The notes under the pieces are model-generated. The model saw only the letters and a list, made by a program, of their open reading frames with translations, was not told the origin of the DNA and ran no database searches. From Sipunculus nudus (lineage: Eukaryota; Annelida; Sipuncula; Golfingiida; Sipunculidae): 64,000 nucleotides of DNA. Position numbers and translations under genes: made by a program. Shown here piece after piece: positions 10,821 through 22,419 of the stretch; the stretch's first letter is position 1, and each line of letters starts with the position of its first letter. The stretch is taken from contig CM049314.1 in assembly GCA_026874595.1 (NCBI GenBank), forward strand, positions 53,181,812 to 53,245,811, written 5' to 3'.

Positions 10821-12843
10821 TGTATCCCCAGACAAATTCAGGACACTATGGTTTAGGGATGGTTGCGTCGCTGCAGAGTTTTTAGCGAACGTGTGAGCTT
10901 ATGCAATGGCGCAGCGTCGTCTGTCCGCCGTCCAGGGCTGGCTTTCCGCCGTCCATGGCTGTAAGTCAGAAACCGTGGGAGCTAGCAGCTCCAAATTACA
11001 TGTAAGAATTAGTCACATGTGAAACTTGGTGCCCTGGAGCTTATTATTGAGTATCTGCATTAATTTAGATTTTATAGAGAAAAAGCTGAAAAACCTTTTA
11101 AAATCTTCTTCTCTGAAACTGTCCAGCCAAATTGTCCAATATTTCACAGAAATGTTCCTTGGAACAATCTCTCTCAAGTTTGTTCGAATGGTTCCAGTTT
11201 GGAGATTTTTGGCCAAGTCACAGGAAGTTGAACTTAGTCATCTGTGCAAAAAAGCATACTAAACTTAAAATCTCAGAAACGGCTAGAGGTATAATCACCA
11301 AATTTTATACCAATGTTTGTCACATGTCTGATTTTGAGGTATTGGTGGCACCACCTACATTGATGTGTTTTTTACAAGCTAAAATGTAGTTTTAAACTCT
11401 TCAAGCTTATACACTGATTTATGATGAAACTGTTAAGCTGATTGGTTTAAACTTTACAAGAATTATTCAAGGTAGGGTTCCTCCATTTTATAAGAATATT
11501 TTGGGTAAATACAGCTTTGAAAAAGCATTGTAGCCAATTGAAAAAGGCTTTCTGTATTTGAAAACAGATTTGACAACTTGCTGAGTTTCAGCGGCCAAGT
11601 CAAGAGGTCACTCAGTACAAACAGGTGGGGTCCAGACATCACCATGGCAACTGACCTGGCTCTGGGGAGTGTCTAGACAATGTGTCTAGAGGTCTAGACA
11701 CAATGTTTAGATGCAGAATTCCCAGATTATTGGAACTATATCTTTCAACTGTTTGATAAAACTTGGTTTGCATTTTAAGTGAATCAGGTTTATCATCAAG
11801 TCACATATGAACTGCTGTGCCCTCATTTTTGGTTGACCTCTGACCTTTCCTCGCTGCCCAGCGTCCATTTGTGCCTCTGTTTCCACACATAAACCCGCAT
11901 ATCTTGGGAACCATTTGACCAATCAGGCTAAATATTTTGCACAAATGTAGCCCTTTGATAGCTTTATAACATACACTAAAATTGGTGGCGCCACCAACAA
12001 CCATTTTGCACATTGTCCATCTGTTCATCTGCCTTGGGATAATATCACTTATATCTCAGCAGTGGTTTGACTTATCCACCTGAAATTTTGCAGGTTTATA
12101 CATCCTGGACAGCTTTCTTGATTTTTATGACAGGTGGCGCCACTACATTCATGTTTACTCTGCAGACATCCAAGCTCATATCTCTGGAACCGTTTGACCG
12201 ATTGGGCCAAAATTTTGTATGTATATAGATCTCACATAGCTCTTTATCATACACAAAACTGGAAGGGCCACCTGCTACCATTTTCACACAGCGTCCGTCT
12301 GTTTGTCTGCTAAGGGCTAAAATAACTCATATCTCAGTAGTGGTTTGACCTATCTGCCTAAAATTTTGCATGTTTATACATCTTGGATACCTTTTTCGAT
12401 TTTTTTTTGGCAAGTGGCAACACCTACATTTATGTTAACGCTGCAGACATTCAGGCTTATATCTCAGGACTGGTTGGACATATCCCCCTGAATGTGTATC
12501 TAGATCTCACATAGCTCTTAATCATACACAAAATTGGTGGAGCCACCTGCCACCATTTTTGCACAAGTCCTTCTGTTTGTCTGCTGTGGGATAAAATCAC
12601 TCTCTAACATGTAGTGGTATGACTTATCTGCCTAAAATTTTGCATATGTATACAACTTGGACAACTCTGGATTTTGTGGTAGGTGGCACAACCTACATAC
12701 GCATTTTGGCTGCAGACATCCATGCTAATATGCAACACACCTCACTCTATTTCCCCTTGCCACTCAATCCATGCCTCACTTCACCCGTTCCACTATGATT
12801 TTGGCAGATACACGTAGTCGCTTGTCGACTACCCGTATTCTAT
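10821..12843 (+). mobile_element. Helentron-like element in a HELLS intron, 3' hairpin well kept
   Basis: The left end TGTATCCCCAGACAAATTC (10821) is the same 5' motif as the elements at 15,766 and 21,352. The body has modules with GGTGGCGCCACC (11984-11995) and close variants at 11344 and 12133. The right end has a perfect stem: GTAGTCG (12814-12820), loop CTTGT, CGACTAC (12826-12832), then CCGTATT and CTAT in place of CTAG. There is no coding capacity. The orientation is the same as HELLS. It is non-autonomous and may be a chimera of two families, since its 5' end matches family 1 and its 3' end family 2. Confidence 0.6.
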
Positions 12844-13344
12844 TTAAATTTTGTTTATGTGCATTTGAATTTGAATTTTTTACACATTTTATTTCAGTTA
12901 ATAAATAAATTTTAATTCTTATACTATGGCCTCTGTCCATTATTCTTTAATTTACAGGGTTTCATTGTAGCAAGGCATTTTTCCTCTTATCTTTTCAAAA
13001 GCCTAAATATATAAAAAAATAAGTATATTTTGCATTTGCTACAATTTTCCAAAATTCTGCTGAGCAACATGACCTATGGGTCCCTTATTTTCTTGTAATC
13101 ACTGTTGCATATGATAATAATAGCTCAGCAATCATGCATTTTGCATTTGATTTTAATGTACTTCAGTCAATGGAATGTCCCTGGTATCATGCAAAGTTTT
13201 GAACAATATCCAAAGAATTAGATTTATAAAGGTCTCCAGTGTTATGAAATCATTATTTGAGGTAATAATTATTGAAATAAATACTATTTCATTACTGAAT
13301 TCATTGATGCCATTGGTTTATTTTGTTTCTGTCTGCTTCTTCAG

Positions 13345-13511
13345 GTGAGATAAAGTCACATGTACAGAACCAGAAAGATGTTGAAGGTGTGTTCAAGGTC
13401 ATTCATCAGGAAGATGGTAAAATAGGCCTGGATGCTGAGGTGACTCAAAAACCAAAGATCAATACAGTCGAGGCCAAAACAGTACAGGAAATTGTTGCGA
13501 GCTTAGAGTGA
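13345..13511 (+). CDS. HELLS: HELLS last coding exon and stop codon
   Basis: The acceptor is CTGCTTCTTCAG. The exon completes the Gly codon (G|GT) and ends at TGA 13509-13511. It encodes 54 further residues, including VEGVFKVIHQEDGKIGLDAE, whose GVFKVI part aligns with 'GIFKIL' near the vertebrate C-terminus. About 30 residues then follow (TQKPKINTVEAKTVQEIVAS, then LE) and have no counterpart in vertebrate HELLS as I recall it. The reading is supported by phase and position. Confidence 0.88.
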
Positions 13512-14040
13512 CCCATGTCTGTGAGTCAGGTGTCTGTTTGTAATGCGCAAGACAAGGATGCTGCAGCTGTCAGGGGACGTACGTGTGTAATCATGCAGGT
13601 CATGCGGGAGGTTTTGTACCACACTGATTTACAGCACATGGTGAATGAAAGGGCTGCCTGTTATATCTGCTGCCAGGCCGGTCACTGCATAGTCATCATT
13701 ATCCCTTGGTTTCAGAGATGTGTTCTGCAGGATTTGACTGTGGAGAAATATTACATATCAGATTTTATACAGAAGAGAACAGACAAATTTACATGTTACC
13801 AAACTTATCTTGGGTTTGTAGACCAAATTATACTTTTACTGTATGTATTGCCACATGTGTTCAATCTTTTATTAGAATCTCTTGCCTTATGAAAAGTGTA
13901 ATTTGTAGAAAACTGGAATATTAAAATATCTATTGGTAACTTTGTGCTTTGTAATGGTACCAATCAATATTATATGTGTATCACAATCAGCACCTGCTTT
14001 TCCTGTAATCATACTGCATTACAAGTAAATATTAAACTCT
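13512..14040 (+). other. HELLS: HELLS 3' untranslated region
   Basis: AT-rich sequence after the HELLS stop codon. Two ATTAAA polyadenylation signals are visible, at 13919-13924 and 14031-14036. No perfect AATAAA occurs before 14,040. The exact cleavage site cannot be fixed from sequence. An overlapping 125-codon ORF in another frame has no recognisable features. Confidence 0.6.
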
Positions 14041-14464
14041 CTTTGTGTTTCACCTTTTAACCTTCATTAATGCTTAAATAGCTGATTTGCTCTTATTATG
14101 ACTGTGAGTCCGATCCATGCTCTAACCAATATTGAAGACCGACCATTAACAGCAATGAATACCGTATTTGCGTAATGAGCACTGGAGGTGCTCTCAAAAT
14201 TGATTTGAACTAATTTTTTTTTTATACCCAAAAAGCTACCCCTCCTGTCTTCTAACTTCCAGCTGTGTCACCATCACGTTTTACTTTCAAGTGATATTGA
14301 CACTTTTGTTTTACAATGCAGCACATTTGCTGTGATTCAGAGAAACCAATGAGCCCTAATGATGATTGTATAAAGTTACAAATTAAATAATGACTTAATC
14401 CTCACAATGTATTTAGTGTATTCAGCATATTCTACCAAAATATAACATTAGCACAGAATTGCCA

Positions 14465-14705
14465 GTGGTCAAGGAAATGATATTATCGTGGTCAGGGAAA
14501 GAAAAGTAATTTTGTAAAAAGTCTGGAAATTCTGTGAAACTTAGGGGGTGGGGGAAAAGTCGGGGAATTTTTCATAGTTATGGCGATTGCGGTTGATTAT
14601 CAGGTTGAAAGCATTTGACATTCTTGCAAAGTTCTGATATGTTTGCGGATTTAATTTAGTTTCCTTTTAAATATTGTATAAAAAATCTACGTTAAAAACA
14701 CAGAG
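14465..14705 (+). repeat. 'GGTCAGGGAAA' dispersed repeat, copy 2
   Basis: Matches 8,549-8,820 in order: GGTCAGGGAAA, AAAAGTCxGGGAATTTTT, ATGGCGATTGCGGTTGATTA, TTTGCGGATTTAAT and TTGTATAAAAAATCTA. It is more diverged than a recent duplicate. It lies about 430 bp beyond the HELLS poly(A) signals. Confidence 0.7.
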
Positions 14706-14974
14706 CATAAATACACAACATATGCTACCAAAAATAACTGATGAGCCAATTCGGTTTGTAAGCAATAATACACAACTCGTATATATGTACTTGTAAACTT
14801 CTTTAATCTATACAAGGACATGGACCTGCTTACCTCAAAGGCAGTTCACAGTGCAGTTGCTGGTTGTAAGGCTGTTGTTTGTATATTTCTCCGCCTATAC
14901 TGTCGAGCCCGATTATTGACATGTCATACCTGGAGGCCAGATTTAGAATATTAACAAATTATGTGGATTTCAAA

Positions 14975-15765
14975 CAAGGCTTTGGTTCCAATTTGACAGC
15001 AGGCGTGTGTTTTTAGTGAACCTGTGAGCTTATGTGATGGTGTTGCTTCATCCATCATCCGTTGCCTGTATGTTAATCCATACTATCTTGAAAAGTTAGC
15101 ATTACCAAATTGATGCAAAAAATTAGTCATCTAAAAAACTCTATTGGATTTAGCTTATTTTTTGGCTAACTGCATTTTCTTAGATTTTATAGGGAAAAGC
15201 TTAAAAACCTTCAAAAATCTTCTTCTCCGAAACTGTTCAGCCAAATTGTCCAGTACTTCACAGATATGATTCCTGGAACAATCTCTCCCAAATTTGTTTG
15301 AATGGTTTAAGTTCATTGATTTTTGGTGGAGATACACTAAGTTGAACTTAGTCATCTGTCCAAAAAAGTATACTAAAATTACAGTCTCAGAAACGGCTGG
15401 AGCTATCATCACCAAATTATATGCCAATGTTGGTCACATGAATCATATCTGAAATTGAGGTGTTGGTGGCGCCACCTGCATTGGCCTTTTTTGTACGGGG
15501 GTCATCAGTGCCTGTATCATACTGAGGGCTACAAAAAACTTCTCCTCTGAAACCATATGGCCAAATTGTTTAATATCGCACAGAAATGATTATAGGGAAG
15601 TGCTTTCTGAAGTTTGTTCAAATGGTCTCAGTTCAGTGACTTTTGGCCAAGTTATGTGAAGCTGAATTTAGTCATATGCCATAACAGTCCATTTTAGCTC
15701 AGTGGTTACAAAGTTCTCTTCTAAAAAAAACCACTGGGCCAAACTCTTAAATCTCACACATTAGT
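14975..15765 (+). mobile_element. Modular repeat (left part), interrupted by a nested element
   Basis: Begins near GTGAACCTGTGAGCTTATG, the same opening phrase as at 10,886 and 24,168. It contains GGTGGCGCCACC at 15465-15476 and phrases such as AGTTTGTTCAAATGGTCTCA. Homology to related copies stops at 15,765 and resumes at 17,511, where AAGTTTGTTCAAATGG and GAAGCTGAACTTAG appear. The 1.7-kb block between is a separate inserted element. Confidence 0.6.
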
Positions 15766-17510
15766 TGTATTGCCAGACAAAGTCTGGAGATACTATGGTT
15801 TAGGCACAGTTGCGCCACTACGCCGACACCACAGAGATTTAGTTTGGACGGGATAACTCAACAAATATTTTACGGATCTATACCAAACTTGACTTGTGCA
15901 TAGATGTTGGTGACAGGAGAAAGCCTATTTAAAATAGGGTCATGACCTTTACTAGGAGAGTGACCTTGACCTTGAATAGGTCTATTTTGGGGGAAAATCA
16001 CACAAATTCTTAAATATCTCAAGAAATCTTGCATGGATTGATCCAAAAGTCAACTTAACCAAAGATACTGGATAGTGTTGTCATGTACCTGAAACTGGTG
16101 GCGCCACCTGTTATCCTTGTTTTGTTTACTTGCAAATTTAATACCCCCATCATTGCCACTTAACTGTACTGTGAGCACTATAAGTCAAAAATTAATTGAC
16201 AGATTTCTTTGATATTATGCATATACATAGACATGGGTTATTGGATGAGGTATATTTAAATTGGGATCATGGCCTTTCCTATGAGAGTGGCCTTGACCTT
16301 GAATATTGCCATATATGGTGAAAATCACACTAAATCATAAATGTCTCAATAAGGGATGCATGCATTGGTCCAAAAATCAAATTGACCGAAAATCTTGGAT
16401 AGCTTTGCTTTTTGGGGAAGACAGGTGGCGCCACCTTCTGTCTTTATCTTGTTTCGTGCCTTTTAATACCCCATCATTGCCACTTGACAGTACTGTGAGC
16501 ATTATAAGTCTTAAACTTATTGACAGATTGGGCTGAAATTGTGCATGTACATTGATCTTGGATAAATCCATCTTGCATTTAAGACTGGTGGCGCCATCTG
16601 CAATCATTTGCCGTAGCATCCATCTGTACATGTGCTTTTGGTGAAAAGTGCCCATATCTCCGGAGTGGTCCAAGGTTTTGGTCTGAAATTTTACATCCGT
16701 CTTGGAAATTTTTCTCGTAAACCAGACAGGTGGTGCCACCTACCTTTCTGTTTTTGTAGAATAAATTAATGCCCTTTTCTGAGGAGTGATTTGCACTATT
16801 GGCCTGAAATTGTACCTTTCCATAGATCTTGCACTCCTCTATCTTTTACTCAGGACCGGTGGCGCCATCTGCAATCGTTTTGCCGTGGCGTCCTTCTGTA
16901 CATGTGCATTTGGTGAAAATTGCTTTTATCTCCCGAGTGGTCCAAGGTATTTGTCTGAAATTTGGGATGTACATCCATCTTTGAAAGTTTTCTCATAAAC
17001 CAGACAGATAGCGCCACCTACCTTTCCGATTTATTAAATTAATGCCCTTTTCTGAGGAGTTGTTCGCCCTATTGGCCTGAAATTGTGCATATCCATAGAT
17101 CTTGGACTCCTCCATCTTGTACATAAGACTGGTGGCGCCATTTACAATCGTTTTGCTGTGGCGTCCATCTGTATATTTGTTTTAGATGAAAATTGCTCAT
17201 ATCTGAGGAGTCCTTCAATGTGTTGGTCTCCAATTTGGCATGTACATCCATCTTGGAGAGTTTTCTCGTCCAGCAGAAAGGTGGGGCCACCTACCTTGCC
17301 ATTTTATAGTATAAATTTATCCCCTTTTCAAAAGTGATTCTCTTTATTGGCCCCCATATTTGGTGAAAGATAGTTTCTCAAGTTGATGGATGGAAGAAAC
17401 CATATTTACTGCCAAATGTCAGTAAATGCTGCTGAAGATGAGTGGACAATTCTCAAAGGGGGGGGGGGGGGGATTAATTGTCTGGCGATACTATGCCAAG
17501 AAATATCTAG
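15766..17510 (+). mobile_element. Helentron-like element (family 1) nested in another repeat
   Basis: The 5' end GTATTGCCAGACAAAGTCTG (15768 on) pairs with a subterminal GTCTGGCGATACTATG near the 3' end (17,480-17,496). The 3' end reads CCAAGAAATATCTAG (CTAG 17507-17510), followed by TTATCC. The body holds about six modules, most with a GGTGGCGCCACC-type palindrome (16097, 16434, 16587, 16729, 16858, 17131) and TGACCTTGACCTTGAATA phrases. A 15-G run lies at 17458-17472. The hairpin at the 3' end is partly lost compared with the copy ending at 22,313. No protein coding capacity. Confidence 0.65.
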
Positions 17511-17880
17511 TTATCCTTAGATGTTGATTATTCAAGTTTGTTCAAATGGTTTTGGTTCAGTGATTTTTTTTTGCTGAGTTACGGGAAGCTGAACTTAGCC
17601 ATTTTGCAGTATTTTCCTATATGAGTTATAAACCTGCAAAACTTTTTTTATGACTGACGCCACTGAGGCCAATTTGTTTAATATTTTACAAGAATAATCC
17701 CCACAATAATTCTTAAAATAATTGTCTTTAATGGTTCCACTTGAATGAGTTTTGGCTGAATTATGGAGATTGAATTGAGTCATTTTACCATATATGTTAG
17801 CTGTGTGAAGTAGTTACATCTAGCCTGGCCCAAGTTTATCAGCATCTATTACCTCATGCCACTAGACATTTAGATTTCAG
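17511..17880 (+). mobile_element. Modular repeat (right part), after the nested element
   Basis: Resumes the homology interrupted at 15,765: AAGTTTGTTCAAATGG, then a GTTACGGGAAGCTGAACTTA phrase and AGTCATTTTACCATATATG. Joining 15,765 to 17,511 gives an order close to the uninterrupted copies at 11,160-11,240 and 15,540-15,680, which supports the insertion boundaries. Confidence 0.5.
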
Positions 17881-18260
17881 GTGAAATAGCTTGGCAGACT
17901 GCCAACTATTTCAGATTTGGCAACAGGCAAATGGTCAGCCTGGATCTATTTATAGCATTGGCAGATTGGCAACTGTATCAGGTTAGGCAACAGGTTAAGA
18001 GTTCACTCAGTGCAGCCTGGTATAGGTCAAACGTCCAGTAGCTGCATTCTATTTATAGCTTTGCAAGACTGCTCACTGCGTCAGATATGGCCCCAAAGGT
18101 CAGTCTGGATCTATTTATACTTTGGCAGACTGCCAACTGTGTCGGATTATGCAATAGGCCAAAAGTTCACTCAATGCAGCTAGGTACAGGTCAAAGGTTC
18201 ACTCATTCTATCCGGGCGAAGGTCAAAAGTTCACTCAGTGCAGTAGCTTGAGCCAGCAAT
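17880..18260 (+). repeat. Dispersed 'TATTTATAGC' repeat, copy 2, partly tandem
   Basis: Four or so tandem variants of GGATCTATTTATAGC, TTGGCAGACTGCCAACTG and AAAGTTCACTCAGTGCAGC. Related to 3,290-3,620. It abuts the CpG-richer patch that follows. Confidence 0.65.
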
Positions 18261-18900
18261 TTGTCACAGCTCACTCGGGACAACTGCCTTTCTACGCTCT
18301 TTACACAGCGCTTTAACTATAGGCCTACTCCCTATATCGTTAGCGCTGTTTGTCATGACCTCGTATCCTGAATTGCTACACCAGAGGGGAGCACTGTATT
18401 TTTGTCCAATCAGATGAGACCTAGTGCTGGAAGACACGGCCAAGCTAGGAATACACGGAGCCAATCATGTTCATTTCGTTTGAGTGACAGCTCATCGCCC
18501 CGGTAACCGTGTGAACAGGCCACAGGCTCAAAGAGAATTGCCCAAGACATGGTTTGCTTAGGGCCTTGCGCACATAGGATGCCCGGCTGGTGAGTTGTAA
18601 TTCAAACGAACCGTAACAACAAAAGCAGCGTGCACACCTCGCTGGCTGGTTTCAGTTCTGCAGACAACAGATACATGGCTACGCTAACACAGTCATAATG
18701 TCATAATCGAATCGGTCGATGATGCGAGAATACAGGGGGAGCAATTAAGATTCGACCGTTAACTCTCATTAAGCGGCGGTTGAAGCGCAGCTATGGGCGG
18801 AGCCAGGATGCCTGTCGAGTGTTTGTTTATTGGCATCTGATTGGCTGCTTGTCCCATCATACGCACTTTTTTTTCAGCGGACAACGGACTGCCATCTGGT
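18260..18900. promoter_or_regulatory. CpG-richer patch with several CCAAT boxes, promoter-like
   Basis: The base composition is distinctly less AT-rich than the surroundings. CCAAT occurs at 18,406 (CCAATCAG) and 18,461 (CCAATCAT), and the reverse ATTGG at 18,828 and 18,838 (TGATTGGCTG). GGGCGGAGC lies at 18,794. Repeats common elsewhere in this interval are missing. There is no attached ORF or first exon that I can defend, so this is a candidate promoter only. Confidence 0.3.
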
Positions 18901-19019
18901 CTCTAAATATATCATAAACGGTCAAAGCTGGCAGCGTGAAAATCAGTTGCTTCTTTAGAAGGGCAAGATTTCCGCTGCCTTGGGAGCGTACTGCCTTTCC
19001 TACCTAAGCCTGGTCGAGG

Positions 19020-19410
19020 GAAGTTTGGTGTATTGGCCTGATATTTTGACCTGTCAAAGACCGGTGGCGCCACCTACAATAATTTGTGCACAATGTATGT
19101 CCCTGCTTATTTCTCAGGAGGGGTTTGACATATCAGTCTGAAATTGGGCATCTGTATAGATCTCTGATAGCTTTGTTGTATACAAGACTGATGGTGCCAG
19201 ATACAATCATTTTTGTGTTGTGTACACCTATGCCAGAATTTCAGCTGTGATGTTTGTGTAATTGTTTCTTGTTCAAAATGTTCAGTACTTGCATTGTTCA
19301 TATACATGTTACAAATGTACTTGAAAAGGAATGGTCCAGCATTTAAGCATTATACCTGGTGTATATCCGATTGCACAGGTTTGCATTAGGCCTGTAGGCC
19401 TTATTATGTT
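19020..19410 (+). repeat. Dispersed palindrome module and paired copy of 4.7-kb repeat
   Basis: Perfect GGTGGCGCCACC at 19063-19074, then a block in the same order as 4,640-4,975, ending in GCACAGGTTTGCATTAGGCC and TGTAGGCCTT. The 53-bp minisatellite starts directly after this end. Confidence 0.6.
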
Positions 19411-19865
19411 TGTAGCTGACTGACGGTGAGCGTCCGGCGTGCGTAAAGCCGGGTGTACATATTGGAGGATATCGTGAACGTAACGACCGGCGTGCTTGAA
19501 GCCGGGTGTACATTTTAGAGGATATCGTGTACGTAACGACCGGCGTGCGTAAAGCCCAGTGTACATATAGGAGGATATCGTGAACGTAACTGCCGGCGTG
19601 CGTAAAGCCGGGTGTACATATTGGAGGATATCGTGTACGTAACGATCGGCGTGCGTGAAGCCGGGAGTACATATAGGAGGATATCATGTACGTAACGACC
19701 GGCGTGCGTAAAGCCGGGTGTACATATAGGAGGATATCGTGCACGTAACGACGGGCGTGCTTGAAGCCGGGTGTACATTTAGGAGGATATCGTGTACGTA
19801 ACGACCGGCGAGCGTAAAGCCGGGTGTACCTATGGGAGGATATCGTGTATGTAACGCCGACTTAG
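19411..19865. repeat. 53-bp minisatellite, about 8 copies
   Basis: The unit reads CGTGTACGTAACGACCGGCG, TGCGTAAAGCCGGGTGTACA, then TATAGGAGGATAT. Successive ATCGTG marks at 19471, 19524, 19577 and 19630 give a period of 53 bp. The unit is GC-richer than its surroundings and contains several CpG. Because 53 is not a multiple of 3, overlapping ORFs arise in all minus frames; these are not genes. Confidence 0.92.
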
Positions 19866-20210
19866 CATTTCTGTAAAGTAAACTGTCCTCACATTTATGC
19901 ATTTTCCTCGCGTTGATCCTGTGTATTTACTATCGTTTTAAGAAGATCCTCGGAAAACATCTCGCCGTATCGCATGACAAGCATAAAACGCATTCAACGA
20001 ATGATAAAATGGACAGAGGCACAATGTGTAAAATTTTCAGTCTAATCGCAGGTGAACATCAAGAAAACGCACAGCAACGCATGCTTACGCACAGAAACGT
20101 AAGGAATCGCACACATAAATACAGCAAAGGCACGTCACAAGGACGATACTTTGTCCGCTAAAGCAATTTAAAGCCTGCGGGGTCTGTCCTATCACTACAC
20201 TTTGCCCCTA

Positions 20211-21088
20211 TTATTACACAGCGGGATATGACCGGACCGGACCGCCAACAAAAAATAGCGGACCGCTTATCCCCGGACTGGACCGTTTCTGACAGCTCTT
20301 CCTATAATATAAAAAAAGTTTAAAGTTAAACAGATGACATTATGGATTTACTTTAAACCAATAGTTTTTGTTATGAACCAGGTTTAAATGACCTTTCTAG
20401 GAACTGTAGCCACGTTAAATGTATTCAAAGCAATGGCAACTGCAAATGGTATAATCATATGTATACGTGTACTGTTTTATATTTTGTTTCTCCGAGTATC
20501 AGTAAAGAGTCATTTTGTATTGTTATGACTACAGGGCCATGTCCAGCATCTGAATCACTGTCCCGTGCTGAGTTGTACAATTCTGATGCTTTTCCTCTGT
20601 ATCACTGTGTATCAAAGTATAATCAGAACAATATTAATACATTAAATACATTCAGTACATAGAACTATATATACTCTGTGTATTTAATCATGAACATTAG
20701 ATTAACAATTTTATTCTATTTTCAAATCGCACTCAAACCACTACATCACTATTCAGCTTATTTCAACCAGCAGCCATCCCCGCCAAGCAAATTCTTGCCC
20801 TGTTCCCTATACACAATTTGGTTTATATTTTAATTACCATGCCCCGCACAGTAACTCAAAATATACTTGAATTACATTAAAAATTCCAACCCAGATATTG
20901 CTATTCGCGTATAGATTATAATATTTGGTGTGTATGTGATATTCGGTTTTGTTAACCATTTGAACACATATGTTATGAAAAAAACTGAATAACAATTTAC
21001 AATTTAAATTTATGTTTAATGATATATTTCAATAAAAGGACCGGACCGCTTGGACCAGGGGATGGTCCAGTCCGCACCTCTTATTACT
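20211..21088. mobile_element. hAT-like non-autonomous element with 8-bp target duplication
   Basis: The left end CAGCGGGATATGACCGGACC (20219) and the right end, ending in GGTCCAGTCCGCACCTC (21080), carry inverted GGACTGGACC/GGTCCAGTCC and repeated CGGACCGC motifs. The flanks are TTATTACA (20211-20218) and TTATTACT (21081-21088), an imperfect 8-bp duplication (7 of 8). An 8-bp target duplication with CAG-type ends suggests hAT. The AT-rich middle has no transposase ORF. Confidence 0.45.
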
Positions 21089-21349
21089 ACGTCTGCGAAG
21101 ATGTTTATCCCTCCTAATCCAGATCCCCTGCTCAGCTGCTGATCGTCTAGCCGGGGCCTGATGTGACATTTACAAGATTAGTATATTTATCTATAGTATA
21201 CAAGTGGTTAATTTGAGAAAGCATACTTACTGAGTTTGTTGGAATAGGAAGTGCGTAGATCGAAGAAAACTACCCAAAACAATCTAAATATATACTCAAA
21301 ATCCTGTTTTAGACATGGTGGATAAAATGTATAACACTTAAATATATTA

Positions 21350-22313
21350 TTGTATCCCCAAAGTCGGGGGATACTGTTTTCATACCGGTCCCGCCGCCGC
21401 ATATAAATCTTGTTTGCGCGATAACTCAAAAAATATTTCACTGATCTTTACCAAACTTGGTATATGTATAGATATGGGTGAGAGGACGACGCCTGTTTAA
21501 AATGAGGTCATGGCCTTCACTATAGGAGTGTCCTTGCCCTTGAATAGGTCCAATTTTGGGGAAAATCACACAAATTCTTAAATATCTCAAGAAATCTTAC
21601 ATTGGTTGATCCCAAAATCAAGTTGATCGAAGATCATGGATAGGGTCGTCATGTTCCAGAAACTGGTGGCGCCACCTATTATTCTTTACTTGTTTTCGTG
21701 CATTTTAATACCTCCAAAATTGCCACTTGACAGTTCTGTGAGCATTATAAGTCAAAAACTAATGGACAGATTTCTTTTATATTATGCATATACATAGATA
21801 TGGGTTATGGGAGGATGTTTATTTAAATTGGGGTCATGACCTTTCCCATGAGAGTGGCCTTGACCTTAAATATTGCCATATATGGTGAAAATCACAGAGA
21901 ATCATTAATATCTCAATAAGGGATGCATGGATTGGTCCAAAAATCATCTTGACCGAAGATCTTGGATAGTATTGTCATGTTCCAGAAACGTGTGGCGCCA
22001 CCTATTATTCTTTACTTGTTTTCGTGCCGTTTAATACCCCCATCATTGCCACTTAACAGTACTGTGAGCATTATAAGTCAAAAACTAATGGACAGATTTC
22101 TTTCATATTATGCATATACATAGACATGGGTTAGGGGATGATGTATATTGAAATTGGGGTCATGATATTTTCTATGAGAGTGACCTTTTCTATGAGTGTG
22201 GTCTGATATTAATTGTTGCTGAAGATGGGGGGGGGGGGGGGCTATTCTTAAAAGGGGAGGGGGATAATTTGTCTGGGGATACTATGGCACCTGCGGTGCC
22301 AAGAAATATCTAG
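21350..22313 (+). mobile_element. Helentron-like element (family 1), both ends recognisable
   Basis: The 5' end GTATCCCCAAAGTCGGGGGA (21352) forms its own stem and is complementary to GTCTGGGGATAC near the 3' end (22,271-22,282). The 3' terminus has a perfect 6-bp stem, GGCACC-TGC-GGTGCC (22286-22300), then AAGAAATAT and CTAG (22310-22313), followed by TTAT. The body is two copies of a module of about 335 bp, each with a TGGCGCCACC palindrome (21665, 21994). A 15-G run lies at 22227-22241. No Rep/helicase ORF is present, so it would depend on another element. Confidence 0.7.
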
Positions 22314-22345
22314 TTATTTACACCTTAAATAGATAACCAACTTGC

Positions 22346-22348
<3 letters not shown>

Positions 22349-22418
<70 letters not shown>
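22349..22418. repeat. (AT)n then (TTA)n microsatellite
   Basis: About 38 bp of alternating AT runs straight into about 32 bp of ATT/TTA triplets, 36 bp after the 3' end of the preceding Helentron-like element. Confidence 0.95.

Positions 22419-22419
<1 letters not shown>

Noticed and set aside
13515-13892. 125-codon ORF after HELLS
   Set aside because: It overlaps the HELLS 3' UTR in another frame and has no domain or codon pattern supporting it.
19411-19865. 53-bp repeats considered as a CRISPR array
   Set aside because: Units are contiguous with no unique spacers, and the window is eukaryotic.
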